DNA of 64,000 nt from Streptomyces sp. NRRL F-6492 (GCF_001280125.1 NZ_LGEG01000001.1:124001-188000); one strand, 5' to 3'. Counted from the first letter of the stretch, positions 7,892-19,333 are shown. Translations and numbers: made by a program. Notes: a model not told the origin generated them from the sequence alone.

Positions 7892-8896
7892 CTAGTGGGC
7901 GCTGTCGGCGATGTGCTGCGTACCGATCCGCTTGCGGAACACCCAGTAGGTCCAGCTCTGGTAGAGCAGCACCAGCGGGGTCGCGATCGCGGCGCACCAC
8001 GTCATGATCTTGAGCGTGTACGGGCTCGACGACGCGTTCGTCACGGTGAGGCTCCACTCGGGGTCGAGCGAAGACGGCATGACGTCCGGGAAGAGCGCCA
8101 GGAAGAGCATCGCCACCGAGGCGGCGATCGTGACGCCCGAGAGCGCGAACGACCAGCCCTCGCGCCCCGCCCCGATGGCGACGATCGCGCCGACCAGCGC
8201 CACCGCCGCGACCACCATCGCCACGAAGCTGGCGGCGCCGCCCGTGTGGACCTGGGTCCAGATCAGGAAGACGAGTGCGACCGCCGCCGTGACCGGGCCC
8301 AGCTTGAGCGCGAGCGCCCTGGCCCGCACCCGGATGTCACCGTCGGTCTTGAGCGAGGCGAAGACCGCGCCGTGGAAGGTGAAGAGGGTGAGCGTGACCA
8401 GTCCGCCGAGGAGCGCGTACGGGTTGAGGAGGTCGAAGAAGGTGCCCACGTACTCCATGTCCGCGTCGATCCTCACGCCCCGGACGATGTTGCCGAAGGC
8501 CACGCCCCAGAGGATCGCGGGGAGCAGCGAGGTCCAGAAGATGGCCTGCTCCCAGTTGCGCTGCCAGTTCTCCTCGGGCCGCTTCGCCCGGTACTCGAAG
8601 GCCACGCCCCGGATGATCAGGCAGACCAGGATGAGCAGCAGCGGCAGGTAGAAGCCGGAGAACAGCGTCGCGTACCACTCGGGGAAGGCGGCGAAGGTGG
8701 CGCCGCCGGCGGTGAGCAGCCACACCTCGTTGCCGTCCCAGACGGGTCCGATGGTGTTGATGAGGACCCGCTTCTCGGTCCGGTCCCCGGCCAGCAGCCT
8801 GGTCAGGATGCCGATCCCGAAGTCGAAGCCCTCCAGGAAGAAGTAGCCGGTCCAGAGGACGGCGATGAGTACGAACCAGACGTCGTGAAGTTCCAT
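7892..8896 (-). CDS. cydB: cytochrome bd ubiquinol/menaquinol oxidase subunit II
   Basis: 334 residues with about eight membrane segments, full length for CydB. The N-terminus (MELHDVWFVLIAVLWTGYFFLEGFDFG) with the conserved GFDFG and the following WDGNEVWLL motif are typical. It partners with CydA in the high-affinity terminal oxidase of the cytoplasmic membrane. The ATG at 8896 lies 18 bases after the cydA stop, behind AGGAGAC, so the two are co-transcribed. CydDC follows. Control is expected from the Rex operator upstream of cydA. Confidence 0.96.
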   Translation of the reverse strand: MELHDVWFVLIAVLWTGYFFLEGFDFGIGILTRLLAGDRTEKRVLINTIGPVWDGNEVWLLTAGGATFAAFPEWYATLFSGFYLPLLLILVCLIIRGVAFEYRAKRPEENWQRNWEQAIFWTSLLPAILWGVAFGNIVRGVRIDADMEYVGTFFDLLNPYALLGGLVTLTLFTFHGAVFASLKTDGDIRVRARALALKLGPVTAAVALVFLIWTQVHTGGAASFVAMVVAAVALVGAIVAIGAGREGWSFALSGVTIAASVAMLFLALFPDVMPSSLDPEWSLTVTNASSSPYTLKIMTWCAAIATPLVLLYQSWTYWVFRKRIGTQHIADSAH

Positions 8897-8914
8897 GCCT
8901 CGGTCTCCTGAGCC

Positions 8915-10423
8915 TCAGTACGAGAAGGCCATGGGCCGGTCGGGGTCACGGGTGTCCCCGCCGATCTTGGTGGGCGGGTTGAGGTCGTCGTCGGTCAGCT
9001 CGGGCGGGCCCGCCTTGACGTACTTGACGAGGAGCTTGACCTCGATGACCGCGAGGACGGCGTAGAGCAGGGTGAAGCCGATCATGGAGGTGAGGACCTC
9101 GGCCTGGGAGACGCCGGGGGAGACCGCGTCCCGGGTGCGCAGCACGCCGTAGACGACCCACGGCTGACGGCCCATCTCGGTGAAGATCCAGCCCCAGGAG
9201 TTGGCGATCAGCGGGAAGAGCATCGTCCAGAGCGCGACGATCCAGTACCACCTGCCGATCCGGGGGCTGAGGGCCCTGTCCTTGAAGAGGACCAGGTGCG
9301 GCACCTCGTCCTCGCCCGTCCGCAGCCCCGGCGCCAGCATGAACTTCTTCCGGGTCAGCCAGAGGCCGATCATCCCCAGGGTCAGGGAGGCCATGCCGAA
9401 GCCGATCATCCAGCGGAAGCCCCAGTAGGCGACGGGGATGTTGGGCCGGTAGTCGCCGGGGCCGTACTTCTCCTGCTCGGCCTTGTTGACGTCGTTGATG
9501 CCGGGGACGTACGAGCTGAAGTCGTCGTTCGCGAGGAAGGACAGCAGGCCGGGGATCTCGACGGCGACCTTGTTGTGGCCCTTGTCGACGTCGCCGTAGG
9601 CGAAGATCGAGAAGGGGGCGGGCGCCTCGCCGTCCCAGAGCGCCTCGGCGGCGGCCATCTTCATCGGCTGCTGCTTGAACATGACCTTGCCGAGCAGGTC
9701 ACCGCTGATGGCGGTGCCGAGGCCGGCGATGATCAGGGTGATCAGGCCGACCCGCAGCGAGGTCCGCATCACGGGGATGTGCTTCTTGCGGGCCAGGTGG
9801 AAGGCGGAGATGCCGACCATGAACGCGCCGCCGACCAGGAAGGCCGCCGTGATGGTGTGGAAGAACTGCGCGACGGCCGTGTTCTGGGTGAGCACGAGCC
9901 AGAAGTCGGTGAGCTCCGCCCGGCCGCGCTCCTCGTTGATGCGGTAGCCCACCGGGTGCTGCATCCAGGAGTTGGCCGCCAGGATGAAGTACGCGGAGAG
10001 GACGGTGCCGATCGACACCATCCACATGCAGGCGAGGTGGATCCTCTTCGGCAGCTTGTCCCAGCCGAAGATCCACAGACCGATGAAGGTCGACTCGAAG
10101 AAGAAGGCGATGAGCGCCTCGAACGCGAGCGGGGCGCCGAAGATGTCCCCGACGAAGCGCGAGTAGTCGGACCAGTTCATGCCGAACTGGAACTCCTGCA
10201 CGATGCCGGTGACGACACCCATGGCGATGTTGATCAGGAAGAGCTTGCCCCAGAACTTCGTCGCCCTGAGGTACTTCTCGTTCTCGGTCCGCACCCAGGC
10301 GGTCTGGAGCCCGGCGGTGAGCGCCGCGAGGGAGATCGTCAGCGGGACGAAGAGGAAGTGGTAGACGGTGGTGATGCCGAACTGCCAGCGCGCCAGAGTC
10401 TCTGGCGCCAGAGCTAGGTCCAC
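8915..10423 (-). CDS. cydA: cytochrome bd oxidase subunit I
   Basis: 502 residues, about nine membrane segments. The N-terminal ARWQFGITTVYHFLFVPLTI contains the conserved heme-ligand histidine region, and GRQPWVVYG is the CydA signature near the C-terminus. The quinol loop is the short (S) form, as in other actinobacteria. It is a haem-bearing quinol:O2 oxidoreductase of the membrane, used at low oxygen. The start is GTG behind AAGGAGAG. It is the first gene of cydA-cydB-cydDC; a perfect Rex operator lies 85-100 bases upstream. Confidence 0.97.
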   Translation of the reverse strand: MDLALAPETLARWQFGITTVYHFLFVPLTISLAALTAGLQTAWVRTENEKYLRATKFWGKLFLINIAMGVVTGIVQEFQFGMNWSDYSRFVGDIFGAPLAFEALIAFFFESTFIGLWIFGWDKLPKRIHLACMWMVSIGTVLSAYFILAANSWMQHPVGYRINEERGRAELTDFWLVLTQNTAVAQFFHTITAAFLVGGAFMVGISAFHLARKKHIPVMRTSLRVGLITLIIAGLGTAISGDLLGKVMFKQQPMKMAAAEALWDGEAPAPFSIFAYGDVDKGHNKVAVEIPGLLSFLANDDFSSYVPGINDVNKAEQEKYGPGDYRPNIPVAYWGFRWMIGFGMASLTLGMIGLWLTRKKFMLAPGLRTGEDEVPHLVLFKDRALSPRIGRWYWIVALWTMLFPLIANSWGWIFTEMGRQPWVVYGVLRTRDAVSPGVSQAEVLTSMIGFTLLYAVLAVIEVKLLVKYVKAGPPELTDDDLNPPTKIGGDTRDPDRPMAFSY

Positions 10424-10507
10424 GTCGATCTCTCCTTACATCACCGTGATCACCGTGGTGACCCACCCCGGCCATTCGTCCGATAGCGGGACGAACCGGG
10501 ATGCGCT

Positions 10508-10523
10508 TGTGAACGCGTTCACA
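10508..10523. promoter_or_regulatory. Rex operator upstream of cydA
   Basis: TGTGAACGCGTTCACA is an exact match to the Rex operator consensus TGTGAACNNNTTCACA known from Streptomyces coelicolor. It lies 85-100 bases upstream of the cydA start. Rex is an NADH/NAD+-responsive repressor that releases the cyd operon when NADH builds up at low oxygen. Confidence 0.95.
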
Positions 10524-10601
10524 TTCACAAGCATTATTGCTCATACGAAATACGTACTTGTCTCCGGGGGCCCCTTCCGGGACGTCTCTTTGCTCACACG
10601 C

Positions 10602-10639
10602 CGACGGCCCCCGCGAGCAACCGCTCGCGGGGGCCGTCG
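10602..10639 (-). terminator. strong hairpin terminator after hisC-like gene
   Basis: A perfect 16-bp stem (arms 10602-10617 and 10624-10639) with a 6-base loop, 29 bases after the aminotransferase stop. It also insulates the divergent cyd promoter region. Confidence 0.85.
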
Positions 10640-10667
10640 AAACGCCCCTCGGTTCTCCCGGTCCGGC

Positions 10668-11765
10668 TCAGAGCTCCTTGCGGAAGGCCTCCGCCGCCTG
10701 GAGGAACAGGTCGTTCGCCTCGCCCTCGCCGATCGTGACGCGCACGCCCTCGCCGGCGAACGGGCGCACCACGACGCCGTGCCGCTCGCACGCCGCCGCG
10801 AAGTCCGCCGTCCGCTCGCCGAGCCGCAGCCAGACGAAGTTCGCCTGGGTGTCCGGCACGGTCCAGCCCTGCTCCACGAGCGCCGCGCGGACCCGCTCGC
10901 GCTCGGCCACCAGCGACCCGACCCGGCCGAGCAGCTCGTCCTCGGCCCGCAGCGAGGCCACCGCCGCGTCCTGCGCCAGCTGGCTCACGCCGAACGGCAC
11001 CGCCGTCTTGCGCAGCGCCGCCGCCACCGGCTCGTGGGCGACCGCGAAGCCGACCCGCAGCCCGGCCAAGCCGTACGCCTTGGAGAAGGTGCGCAGCACG
11101 GCGACGTTGGGACGGTCGCGGTACAGCTCGATGCCGTCCGGGATCTCGGGGTCCCGCACGAACTCCTTGTACGCCTCGTCGAGCACGACCAGGACGTCGG
11201 AGGGCACCCGGTCGAGGAAGCGCTCCAGCTCGGCCCGGCGCACCGCGGTGCCCGTGGGGTTGTTGGGGTTGCAGACGAAGATCAGCCGGGTCCGGTCGGT
11301 GATCGCCTCCGCCATCGCGTCGAGGTCGTGCACCTCGCCGTCGGTCAGCGGCACCTGCACCGAGGTGGCCCCGCTGATCTGCGTGATGATCGGGTACGCC
11401 TCGAAGGAGCGCCAGGCGTAGATCACCTCGTCGCCCGGGCCCGAGGTCGCCTGGAGCAGCGACTGCGCGACCCCGACCGAGCCGGTGCCCGTGGCCAGGT
11501 GCGAGACGGGCACTCCGAAGCGCTCCGACAGCTCCTGCATCAGACCGGTGCAGGCCATGTCCGGGTACCGGTTGAAGGTGTCGGCACCGGCCACCACGCT
11601 CTCCAGGACCCCCGGCAGCGGCGGGTAGGGGTTCTCGTTGGAGGACAGCTTGAAGGCCACGGGCCCGCCCGCGGCGGCCGGCCTGCCCGGCTTGTAGGTG
11701 GGGACGCCGTCCAGCTCGGCGCGCAGCTTGGGGCTGCCGGTGCTCGTCCCGCTGGTCTCGCTCAC
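10668..11765 (-). CDS. HisC-type PLP aminotransferase (histidinol-phosphate or aromatic)
   Basis: 365 residues, fold type I aminotransferase. SSNENPYPP near the N-terminus is the HisC substrate-loop motif, CNPNNPTGT and DEAYKEF are PLP-pocket motifs, and the Schiff-base lysine is in [12 protein letters not shown] near 226. It stands alone rather than in a histidine operon. In actinobacteria such stand-alone HisC2/Pat proteins often transaminate phenylpyruvate, so either histidinol phosphate or an aromatic keto acid could be the substrate. The start GTG (MSETSGTS) lies behind GAGGAGGCC. It is divergent from a LacI-type regulator. Confidence 0.88.
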   Translation of the reverse strand: MSETSGTSTGSPKLRAELDGVPTYKPGRPAAAGGPVAFKLSSNENPYPPLPGVLESVVAGADTFNRYPDMACTGLMQELSERFGVPVSHLATGTGSVGVAQSLLQATSGPGDEVIYAWRSFEAYPIITQISGATSVQVPLTDGEVHDLDAMAEAITDRTRLIFVCNPNNPTGTAVRRAELERFLDRVPSDVLVVLDEAYKEFVRDPEIPDGIELYRDRPNVAVLRTFSKAYGLAGLRVGFAVAHEPVAAALRKTAVPFGVSQLAQDAAVASLRAEDELLGRVGSLVAERERVRAALVEQGWTVPDTQANFVWLRLGERTADFAAACERHGVVVRPFAGEGVRVTIGEGEANDLFLQAAEAFRKEL

Positions 11766-12155
11766 AGTGTGGCCTCCTCGACCGTCCGTACCGCCAATAC
11801 TGCTCACCTTAAGAGGATTCGCCGCCGCTGCGAATGGGCCGCGGACAACAGGAGGGACACGGCTCCTCACCGGATCCACGGCCGGCCCGGAGGGTGGGGG
11901 CGCGCACCCGGGTGGCGCGCGCCGGTGGCGGGCGCCGTGGCGCGCATCCCCCGTAGAGGTGAGTTGAGACCGCTTCGAGACTTCGACCCTTCGCCCAGCC
12001 CACGCCATCTGTCGGCACCAAGACATAGGCGAAGAGCTGCAACTACCTTTGATTCAAGCCCATTTACCGGGTCTCGATCATGCAGAAACGTGCCTGTCAA
12101 CGTCTGCATATGCGTCCGTCCCGACCGCCCCTCATCGCCCTACTATCGGCTCGCC
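11766..12155. promoter_or_regulatory. divergent intergenic region between hisC-like and lacI-like genes
   Basis: 390 bases without a convincing gene. I see two inverted repeats: ATTCGC-N7-GCGAAT (11817-11835), close to the aminotransferase start, and ATGCAG-N18-CTGCAT (12080-12109), upstream of the LacI-type gene. A TACTAT -10-like element at 12141-12146 lies 9 bases before that gene's ATG. Either repeat could be an operator for the LacI-type protein; none matches a site I know. Confidence 0.4.
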
Positions 12156-13262
12156 ATGACAGCAGCAGGGAAGCACCAGGTGAGCCGGGCACAGACCCGG
12201 GGAAGCCGGCAGGGCCGGGCGGGCATCCGGGACGTGGCCGCCGCCGCCGGGGTCTCCATCACGACTGTCTCCGACGCGCTCAACGGAAAGGGCCGGCTCC
12301 CCGACGCCACCCGCCGCCACGTCCGCGAGGTCGCCGACCGGCTGGGCTACCGCCCGTCCGCGGCGGCCCGCACGCTCCGCACCGGCAAGTCGGGACTCAT
12401 CGGCCTGACCGTGACCACGTACGGGGATGAACCTTTCACCTTCACCGAATTCGCGTACTTCGCGGAGATGGCCAGGGCGGCCACATCGGCCGCGCTCGCC
12501 CGGGGCTACGCCCTGGTCATCCTCCCCGCCACCTCCCGCCATGACGTCTGGTCGAACGTCGCCCTCGACGGCACCGTCGTCATCGACCCCTCCGACCACG
12601 ACCCCGTCGTGACCGAACTGGTCCGCCAGGGCCTGCCCGTCGTCTCCGACGGACGCCCCGCCGGCACCCTCCCGGTCACCGCCTGGGTCGACAACGACCA
12701 CGAAGCCGCCGTCCTCGACCTGCTCGACCACCTCGCCGACGCCGGCGCCCGCCGCATCGGCCTCCTCACCGGCACCAGCACGGACACGTACACCCGCCTG
12801 TCCACCACCGCCTACCTCGACTGGTGCGCGCGGGTGGGCCAGGACCCCGTCTACGAGGCCTATCCGGCGCACGATCCGTGCGCGGGCGCCGTCGCGGCCG
12901 ACCGGCTGCTCGCCCGCCCGGACCGGCCCGACGCCGTGTACGGCCTCTTCGACCCCAACGGAACCGACCTCCTCTCGGCCGCGCGCCGCTACGGCCTGCG
13001 CGTCCCGGAGGACCTCCTGCTGGTCTGCTGCAGCGAGTCGGCCGGCTACGCCACCACCGAACCGCCCCTCACGACGCTCTCGCTCAAACCGCGCCGGATC
13101 GGCACGGCCGTCGTCCAGCTCCTCATCGACGCCATCGAGGGGGTCGAGACCGACGGACCGGTCGAGCAGGTGATACCGACCGAACTCATCGTCCGCACCT
13201 CCTCGCAGCGCCGCCCGCCCCGCACGACGGTCAGCCCGCCGCGCTCACCCGCGAAGGACTGA
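12156..13262 (+). CDS. LacI-family transcriptional regulator
   Basis: 368 residues. The N-terminal DNA-binding segment (IRDVAAAAGVSITTVSDALNGKGRLPDATRRHV, about residues 18-50, with hinge region RPSAAARTLRTGKSGLIGL) is followed by a periplasmic-binding-protein-like sensor fold to the C-terminus. The ligand is unknown; no sugar transporter is nearby. TACTAT at 12141 just before the ATG suggests a leaderless mRNA; GTG at 12181 is a possible shorter start. The homologous position in Streptomyces coelicolor holds a LacI regulator, so it is probably core rather than acquired. The last codons run into a short GAAGGAC repeat. Confidence 0.88.
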   Translation: MTAAGKHQVSRAQTRGSRQGRAGIRDVAAAAGVSITTVSDALNGKGRLPDATRRHVREVADRLGYRPSAAARTLRTGKSGLIGLTVTTYGDEPFTFTEFAYFAEMARAATSAALARGYALVILPATSRHDVWSNVALDGTVVIDPSDHDPVVTELVRQGLPVVSDGRPAGTLPVTAWVDNDHEAAVLDLLDHLADAGARRIGLLTGTSTDTYTRLSTTAYLDWCARVGQDPVYEAYPAHDPCAGAVAADRLLARPDRPDAVYGLFDPNGTDLLSAARRYGLRVPEDLLLVCCSESAGYATTEPPLTTLSLKPRRIGTAVVQLLIDAIEGVETDGPVEQVIPTELIVRTSSQRRPPRTTVSPPRSPAKD

Positions 13263-13322
13263 CGCGCGCGAAGGACCGGCGCGAAGGACCGGCGCGCGCG
13301 AAGGACCGACACGAAGGTCCGG
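13252..13322. repeat. imperfect tandem repeat GCGCGAAGGACCG
   Basis: Four to five imperfect copies of a unit containing GCGAAGGAC(C/T)G, beginning in the last codons of the LacI-type gene and running into the gap. The protein C-terminus may differ between strains. Confidence 0.6.
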
Positions 13323-13595
13323 CTCCCCGGAAGGGAACGCCTTCGAACACGCCGTTCTCGTCCCTGCCCACGGGCGAGAACGGCGAAACCGATCACCGCA
13401 CCGGCCCCAACCCTGGACTGGACCTTCCCAATTCGGGCGAAACGACCGGTGAACCCGGAGTGGACCCGGATTCACCACCCCTGGTGCGTCACACAGGAGG
13501 ACGCTCATTCCTATGATGGGCGGACGACACCGCGGGCCACCCCGACCAGGCCGGTCCGCGATGTGCAGGGCATCGCGACGGTGGTGGAGGGGTCG
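13263..13595 (+). promoter_or_regulatory. gap upstream of phosphatase gene with candidate promoter
   Basis: 333 bases. The first 60 hold the GAAGGAC repeat. A TATGAT -10 element at 13512-13517 with a GTCACA -35-like element about 18 bases upstream is the best housekeeping-type promoter, giving a leader of about 70 bases. A short open frame from the overlapping ATGATG at 13514 ends on the phosphatase start codon (ATGA); it could couple translation but has odd composition, so I do not call it a gene. Confidence 0.4.
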
Positions 13596-15044
13596 ATGAC
13601 TCAGGGGGCCGGTCAGGAGCCCGTGGTACGCACGGCGACATTGCGTGACTTCCGCGTACCGCCGTACGCACGCGTGCCCGTGCAGAGCCATGCCGTCGAG
13701 CCCTCGGGCCCGGAGCCGACGCCGGCGGAGCACGGACACGCCACCGAACACCCGGCGGCGCACCCGGCCCCGGAACCGCACGCCGCCGCAGCCGAGCAGC
13801 GGACGGCGCAGTCCGCCCCCGCGCCGCACTCCGGCCCCGTCGCGCCCATCCCGGTCGAGGCCGCGCCGGTTCCGGCGCCGGTCCCGGTGCGCCCCCCGGT
13901 GGCCGAGCCCGTACCGCAGGCATCCGTACCGCAGACGCCCCCGCCCCCGCCGCAGGCGCCCGCGCCCATGCCCGCCGACCCGACCCTCCACCTCGGCCAC
14001 CGCACCGTCGCACCCCCGTACCCCGCCTCCCCGGCCGGGCACGCGGCCCCCGTCGCCTCCGGCCACCCCGGGAACGCGTTCCCCGAGGGCGAGGTGCCCG
14101 AGGGGTACACGCCGACCGAGCGCGACCTGCCCGTCATCAACCGCGGCGACACCGTCCAGGTGAAGGTCTCCCCCGTGCCCGCCCCCGCGGGCGAGGCCCC
14201 GTCCGGCGACGGACCCGGTCCCCTCTACGTCGTCGGGGACGTCCACGGCTACCTCGGCGAACTCCTCGCGGCCCTGCGCGCCCAGGGCCTCATCGACGAG
14301 AACGGCGGCTGGGCCGCGGGCAACGCCCGCCTCTGGTTCCTCGGCGACTTCACCGACCGCGGCCCCGACGGGATCGGCGTGATCGACCTGGTCATGCGGC
14401 TCTCCGCCGAGGCCGCCGCCGCCGGCGGCTACTGCAAGGCCCTCATGGGCAACCACGAACTGCTGCTCATCGGCGCCAAGCGCTTCGGGGACACCCCGGT
14501 CAACTCCGGCGCGGGCACCGCCACCTTCCAGGCCGCCTGGCTGCTCAACGGCGGCCAGAAGCAGGACATGGACCGGCTCCAGGACGTCCACCTCCAGTGG
14601 ATGTCCCGGCTCGACGCCGTGGTGCGGGAGGACGACCACCTCCTCGTGCACTCGGACACCACCGCGTACCTCGAATACGGCGAGACCATCGAGGACGTCA
14701 ACGACACGGTCCACGAGATCCTCAACCGGAACGACGCGGACGAGGTCTGGGACGTCTTCCGGAAGTTCACCAAGCGCTTCGCGTTCCGTGACGACGGGGG
14801 ACCGCAGGCCGTCCAGGAGCTGCTCGCCACCTACGGCGGCAGCCGGATCGTGCACGGCCACAGCCCGATCCCGTACCTCCTCGGCCAGGTCGGCACCGAG
14901 GACGGCGAGGACGGCGGCGGCCCGGTCGTCGACGGACCGCACGTGTACGCCGACGGACTCGCGATCGCCATGGACGGCGGAGTGACCATGGCCGGAAAGC
15001 TACTGGTCGTCCAACTCCCCCTGAACGGCGGACCGCACGCCTGA
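13596..15044 (+). CDS. PPP-type metallophosphoesterase with long Pro/Ala-rich N-terminus
   Basis: 482 residues. The first ~200 are low-complexity Pro/Ala/His-rich and probably disordered. The catalytic domain carries the full PPP signature: GDVHG at about 213, GDFTDRG at about 249, GNHE at about 284 and HGHSP at about 419, a dinuclear-metal serine/threonine-type phosphatase. There is no signal peptide or membrane segment. The ATG at 13596 has GGAGGGG 5 bases upstream. The natural substrate is unknown; the extended N-terminus could recruit partners (inference). Confidence 0.85.
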   Translation: MTQGAGQEPVVRTATLRDFRVPPYARVPVQSHAVEPSGPEPTPAEHGHATEHPAAHPAPEPHAAAAEQRTAQSAPAPHSGPVAPIPVEAAPVPAPVPVRPPVAEPVPQASVPQTPPPPPQAPAPMPADPTLHLGHRTVAPPYPASPAGHAAPVASGHPGNAFPEGEVPEGYTPTERDLPVINRGDTVQVKVSPVPAPAGEAPSGDGPGPLYVVGDVHGYLGELLAALRAQGLIDENGGWAAGNARLWFLGDFTDRGPDGIGVIDLVMRLSAEAAAAGGYCKALMGNHELLLIGAKRFGDTPVNSGAGTATFQAAWLLNGGQKQDMDRLQDVHLQWMSRLDAVVREDDHLLVHSDTTAYLEYGETIEDVNDTVHEILNRNDADEVWDVFRKFTKRFAFRDDGGPQAVQELLATYGGSRIVHGHSPIPYLLGQVGTEDGEDGGGPVVDGPHVYADGLAIAMDGGVTMAGKLLVVQLPLNGGPHA

Positions 15045-15211
15045 CGCATCACCCTGCGCATCCGGGGAGGGCGATTTCCGGAAACACCCTGTCAGCCCGT
15101 GGCGTCGCCGCAATACCATCGGGTGCATCCGTAGCAGGCTCTCCTCCGTTTCCGCCCGCCCGGCCGCCTTTTCGCGACCGTCACGGGCCTACGGAGCATC
15201 GGGGGATGCAC

Positions 15212-15859
15212 ATGAACGTGGCTCCGCACCTGCTGACCGAGGACCGCGCCGAGTACGAGCGGGTCCTCGACGACGCACTGAGCACCGCCCACGCACGTCC
15301 GGAACTCGCCGGGGTCGGCACCCGGCTCACGGTCCCGCAGCTACGCGCGATGACGCTGAACGCGACAGCGCTCGTCACCTCCGCGGCCGCGAGCGAGTAC
15401 GACCACTTCGTGAAGGTCCGCGAGCAGAACCGCACGGCCGCCGGGGCCAGCGTCCCGGCACCGTACGACCTCCCCGGCCCCGGCGCGGGCGCCGTCGCGA
15501 TCGTCACCGTCATGGTCCCCGTCCTCGCGGGCGCCGCCTCCGTCATCTTCCTGCTGGTCGGCGCGGTGCTGCACGCCCTCGCCCCCACCGTGGCGTTCGG
15601 CGCGACCCTGCTCACGGCCGGCCTGGTCTTCGGCTCCCTCGCCGCCGCCGGACTGCTCTGCGCGGCCGCCGGGCTCCTCGTCACGGCCCTGCGCAACAGT
15701 CCCGCCGAGGTGAGCACGGGCGGCCCGCGCGCCGCCCCGGACGACGAACTCTCCCGCGCCCGCGAGGCCTGGCGCCTCGCCCTGCTCGAACGCGGCGTCC
15801 TCCCCTTCCTCCGCGACGCCCTCGCCGCCACCGGCCCTTCCGACCCTTCCGACCCCTGA
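15212..15859 (+). CDS. two-helix membrane protein of unknown function
   Basis: 215 residues. A soluble N-terminal part (about 1-90) is followed by two strongly hydrophobic segments (about 93-120 and 128-155) and a charged C-terminal helix (ELSRAREAWRLALLERGVLPFLRDAL). No named domain is recognised. The ATG at 15212 has GGGGG at the right spacing; ATG at 15206 is the alternative. It ends at a strong bidirectional terminator facing thiC. Confidence 0.7.
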   Translation: MNVAPHLLTEDRAEYERVLDDALSTAHARPELAGVGTRLTVPQLRAMTLNATALVTSAAASEYDHFVKVREQNRTAAGASVPAPYDLPGPGAGAVAIVTVMVPVLAGAASVIFLLVGAVLHALAPTVAFGATLLTAGLVFGSLAAAGLLCAAAGLLVTALRNSPAEVSTGGPRAAPDDELSRAREAWRLALLERGVLPFLRDALAATGPSDPSDP

Positions 15860-15877
15860 CGGAAGTCCCCGCGACGA

Positions 15878-15918
15878 CGGACCGGCCCGCGACTCCCCCG
15901 GGGTCGCGGGCCGGTCCG
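15878..15918. terminator. bidirectional terminator between membrane-protein gene and thiC
   Basis: A perfect 16-bp stem (15878-15893 with 15903-15918) and a 9-base loop, placed between two convergent genes. Confidence 0.88.
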
Positions 15919-15933
15919 TACGCGGGCGGGTTC

Positions 15934-17836
<1,903 letters not shown>

Positions 17837-17914
17837 TGCAAAGGTGCCACCACGCTAGCGCCCTCCCGGGCGTGCTGAACAGTGGGCCCCCGCCGTTCTT
17901 GCGATGATCGGTCG

Positions 17915-19333
17915 GTGACTTCCCCCCAGCAGACCCCCGAGCCACACGACCACTCCCACGGTCCGGGCGCCTCCCACGGCCATGGATCCGGCGACGGAGC
18001 AGGGCACGGATCCGGGCACGGTCCCGGTCCTGGAGCCGGACACGGGCACAGCCACGGGCCCGCCGCGCCCGTGTCCCGGCATCTGCGCAAGGTCATCGCC
18101 GCCGTCCTGGTCCCCTTCGCCACCGCCGTCCTGGTCGGCCTCGCGGTCCTGTGGCCCGGCGGCGCCCCGCCGCACGAGCGCACCGGCGTCGGTTTCGACC
18201 GGCAGACCGAGCAGGGCAAGGTCGTCTCCGTCGAGCACGTCGACTGCAAGACCGTGAACGCCGGTCAGGTCCCGCCGACCGGGGACACCTCCACCCCGGA
18301 GGGACGCGAGGCGGTCGAGGCCCAGCAGGGGGAGTGCAAGAGGGCGAAGATCGAGGTCACCACCGGCGCGAACAAGGGGCGCGAGTTCACCGAGATCGTG
18401 CAGCCGGGCGCACCGCGACAACTGGAGGAGGGTCAGGGCGTGGTGGTGGCGTACGCCCCCGACGCCCCGTACGACCTCCAGTACTCGGTGACGGACGTGA
18501 ACCGGAAGGTGCCGTTGGCGGTGCTCGCCGGCATCTTCGCCCTCGCGGTCGTGGCGGTCGGGCGGATGCGGGGGCTCATGGCCCTGGTCGCGCTCGCCGT
18601 GAGTTTCCTGGTGCTGATGTTCTTCATCCTGCCCGCGATCCTGCAGGGGTCGAATCCGCTGGTGGTGGCGGTGGTCGGGGCGAGCGCGATCATGCTGATC
18701 GCGCTCTACATGTGCCACGGCCTCTCGGCCCGCACCTCGGTCGCGGTGCTCGGCACGCTGATCTCGCTGCTGCTCATCGGGCTGCTCGGCTCGCTCTTCA
18801 TCGGCTGGGCCTCGCTCAGCGGCAACACCGACGACAACACCGGTCTGATCCACGGGCTCTATCCGGACATCGACATGTCCGGTCTACTGCTGGCCAGTGT
18901 GATCATCGGTTCGCTCGGTGTGCTCGACGACGTGACGGTCACCCAGACCTCGGCCGTCTGGGAGCTGCACCAGGCCGACCCGGGCATGGGGCCGCGCGGC
19001 CTGTACCGGGCGGGGATCCGGATCGGCCGCGACCACATCGCCTCGGTCGTGAACACGCTGGTGCTCGCCTACGCGGGCGCCGCCCTGCCGCTGCTGCTGC
19101 TCTTCTCCATCGCGCAGAGCAGCATGGGGGCGGTGGCCAACAGCGAGCTGGTGGCCGAGGAGATCGTCCGGACGCTGGTCGGATCGATCGGTCTGGTGGC
19201 GTCCGTCCCGGTCACCACGGCGCTCGCGGCGCTCGTGGTCTCCGCCGACCGCGCGGAGGGCACCGACCGCCCGGGGACCGGCGGCCGGAAGCCCTCGGCG
19301 GCACGGGGCGGACGCCGCCGCCGCGCCAAGTGA
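17915..19333 (+). CDS. YibE/F-family membrane protein with His-rich N-terminus
   Basis: 472 residues. Residues 5-45 are rich in His, Gly and Pro (repeated GHGSGHG/HSHG), then a membrane anchor (about 55-80), an extracytoplasmic domain with three cysteines (about 85-200), and seven or so membrane segments typical of YibE/F. The function of the family is not established; the His-rich head resembles metal-binding leaders. The GTG at 17915 was chosen because the long frame's earlier ATG (17882) has no ribosome-binding site; the GTG also has only a weak one. It is divergent from thiC across the riboswitch and promoter. Confidence 0.85.
   Translation: MTSPQQTPEPHDHSHGPGASHGHGSGDGAGHGSGHGPGPGAGHGHSHGPAAPVSRHLRKVIAAVLVPFATAVLVGLAVLWPGGAPPHERTGVGFDRQTEQGKVVSVEHVDCKTVNAGQVPPTGDTSTPEGREAVEAQQGECKRAKIEVTTGANKGREFTEIVQPGAPRQLEEGQGVVVAYAPDAPYDLQYSVTDVNRKVPLAVLAGIFALAVVAVGRMRGLMALVALAVSFLVLMFFILPAILQGSNPLVVAVVGASAIMLIALYMCHGLSARTSVAVLGTLISLLLIGLLGSLFIGWASLSGNTDDNTGLIHGLYPDIDMSGLLLASVIIGSLGVLDDVTVTQTSAVWELHQADPGMGPRGLYRAGIRIGRDHIASVVNTLVLAYAGAALPLLLLFSIAQSSMGAVANSELVAEEIVRTLVGSIGLVASVPVTTALAALVVSADRAEGTDRPGTGGRKPSAARGGRRRRAK

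Noticed and set aside
4267..7895. Very long open frames over the cydDC region in other frames (both strands)
   Set aside because: They are shadows of the CydDC coding frame, rich in Arg, Gly, Pro and Ala, without any domain.
13514..13599. Short upstream open frame before the phosphatase gene
   Set aside because: Arg/Trp-rich composition, poor spacing to the ribosome-binding site, and its first bases coincide with the likely -10 element TATGAT.
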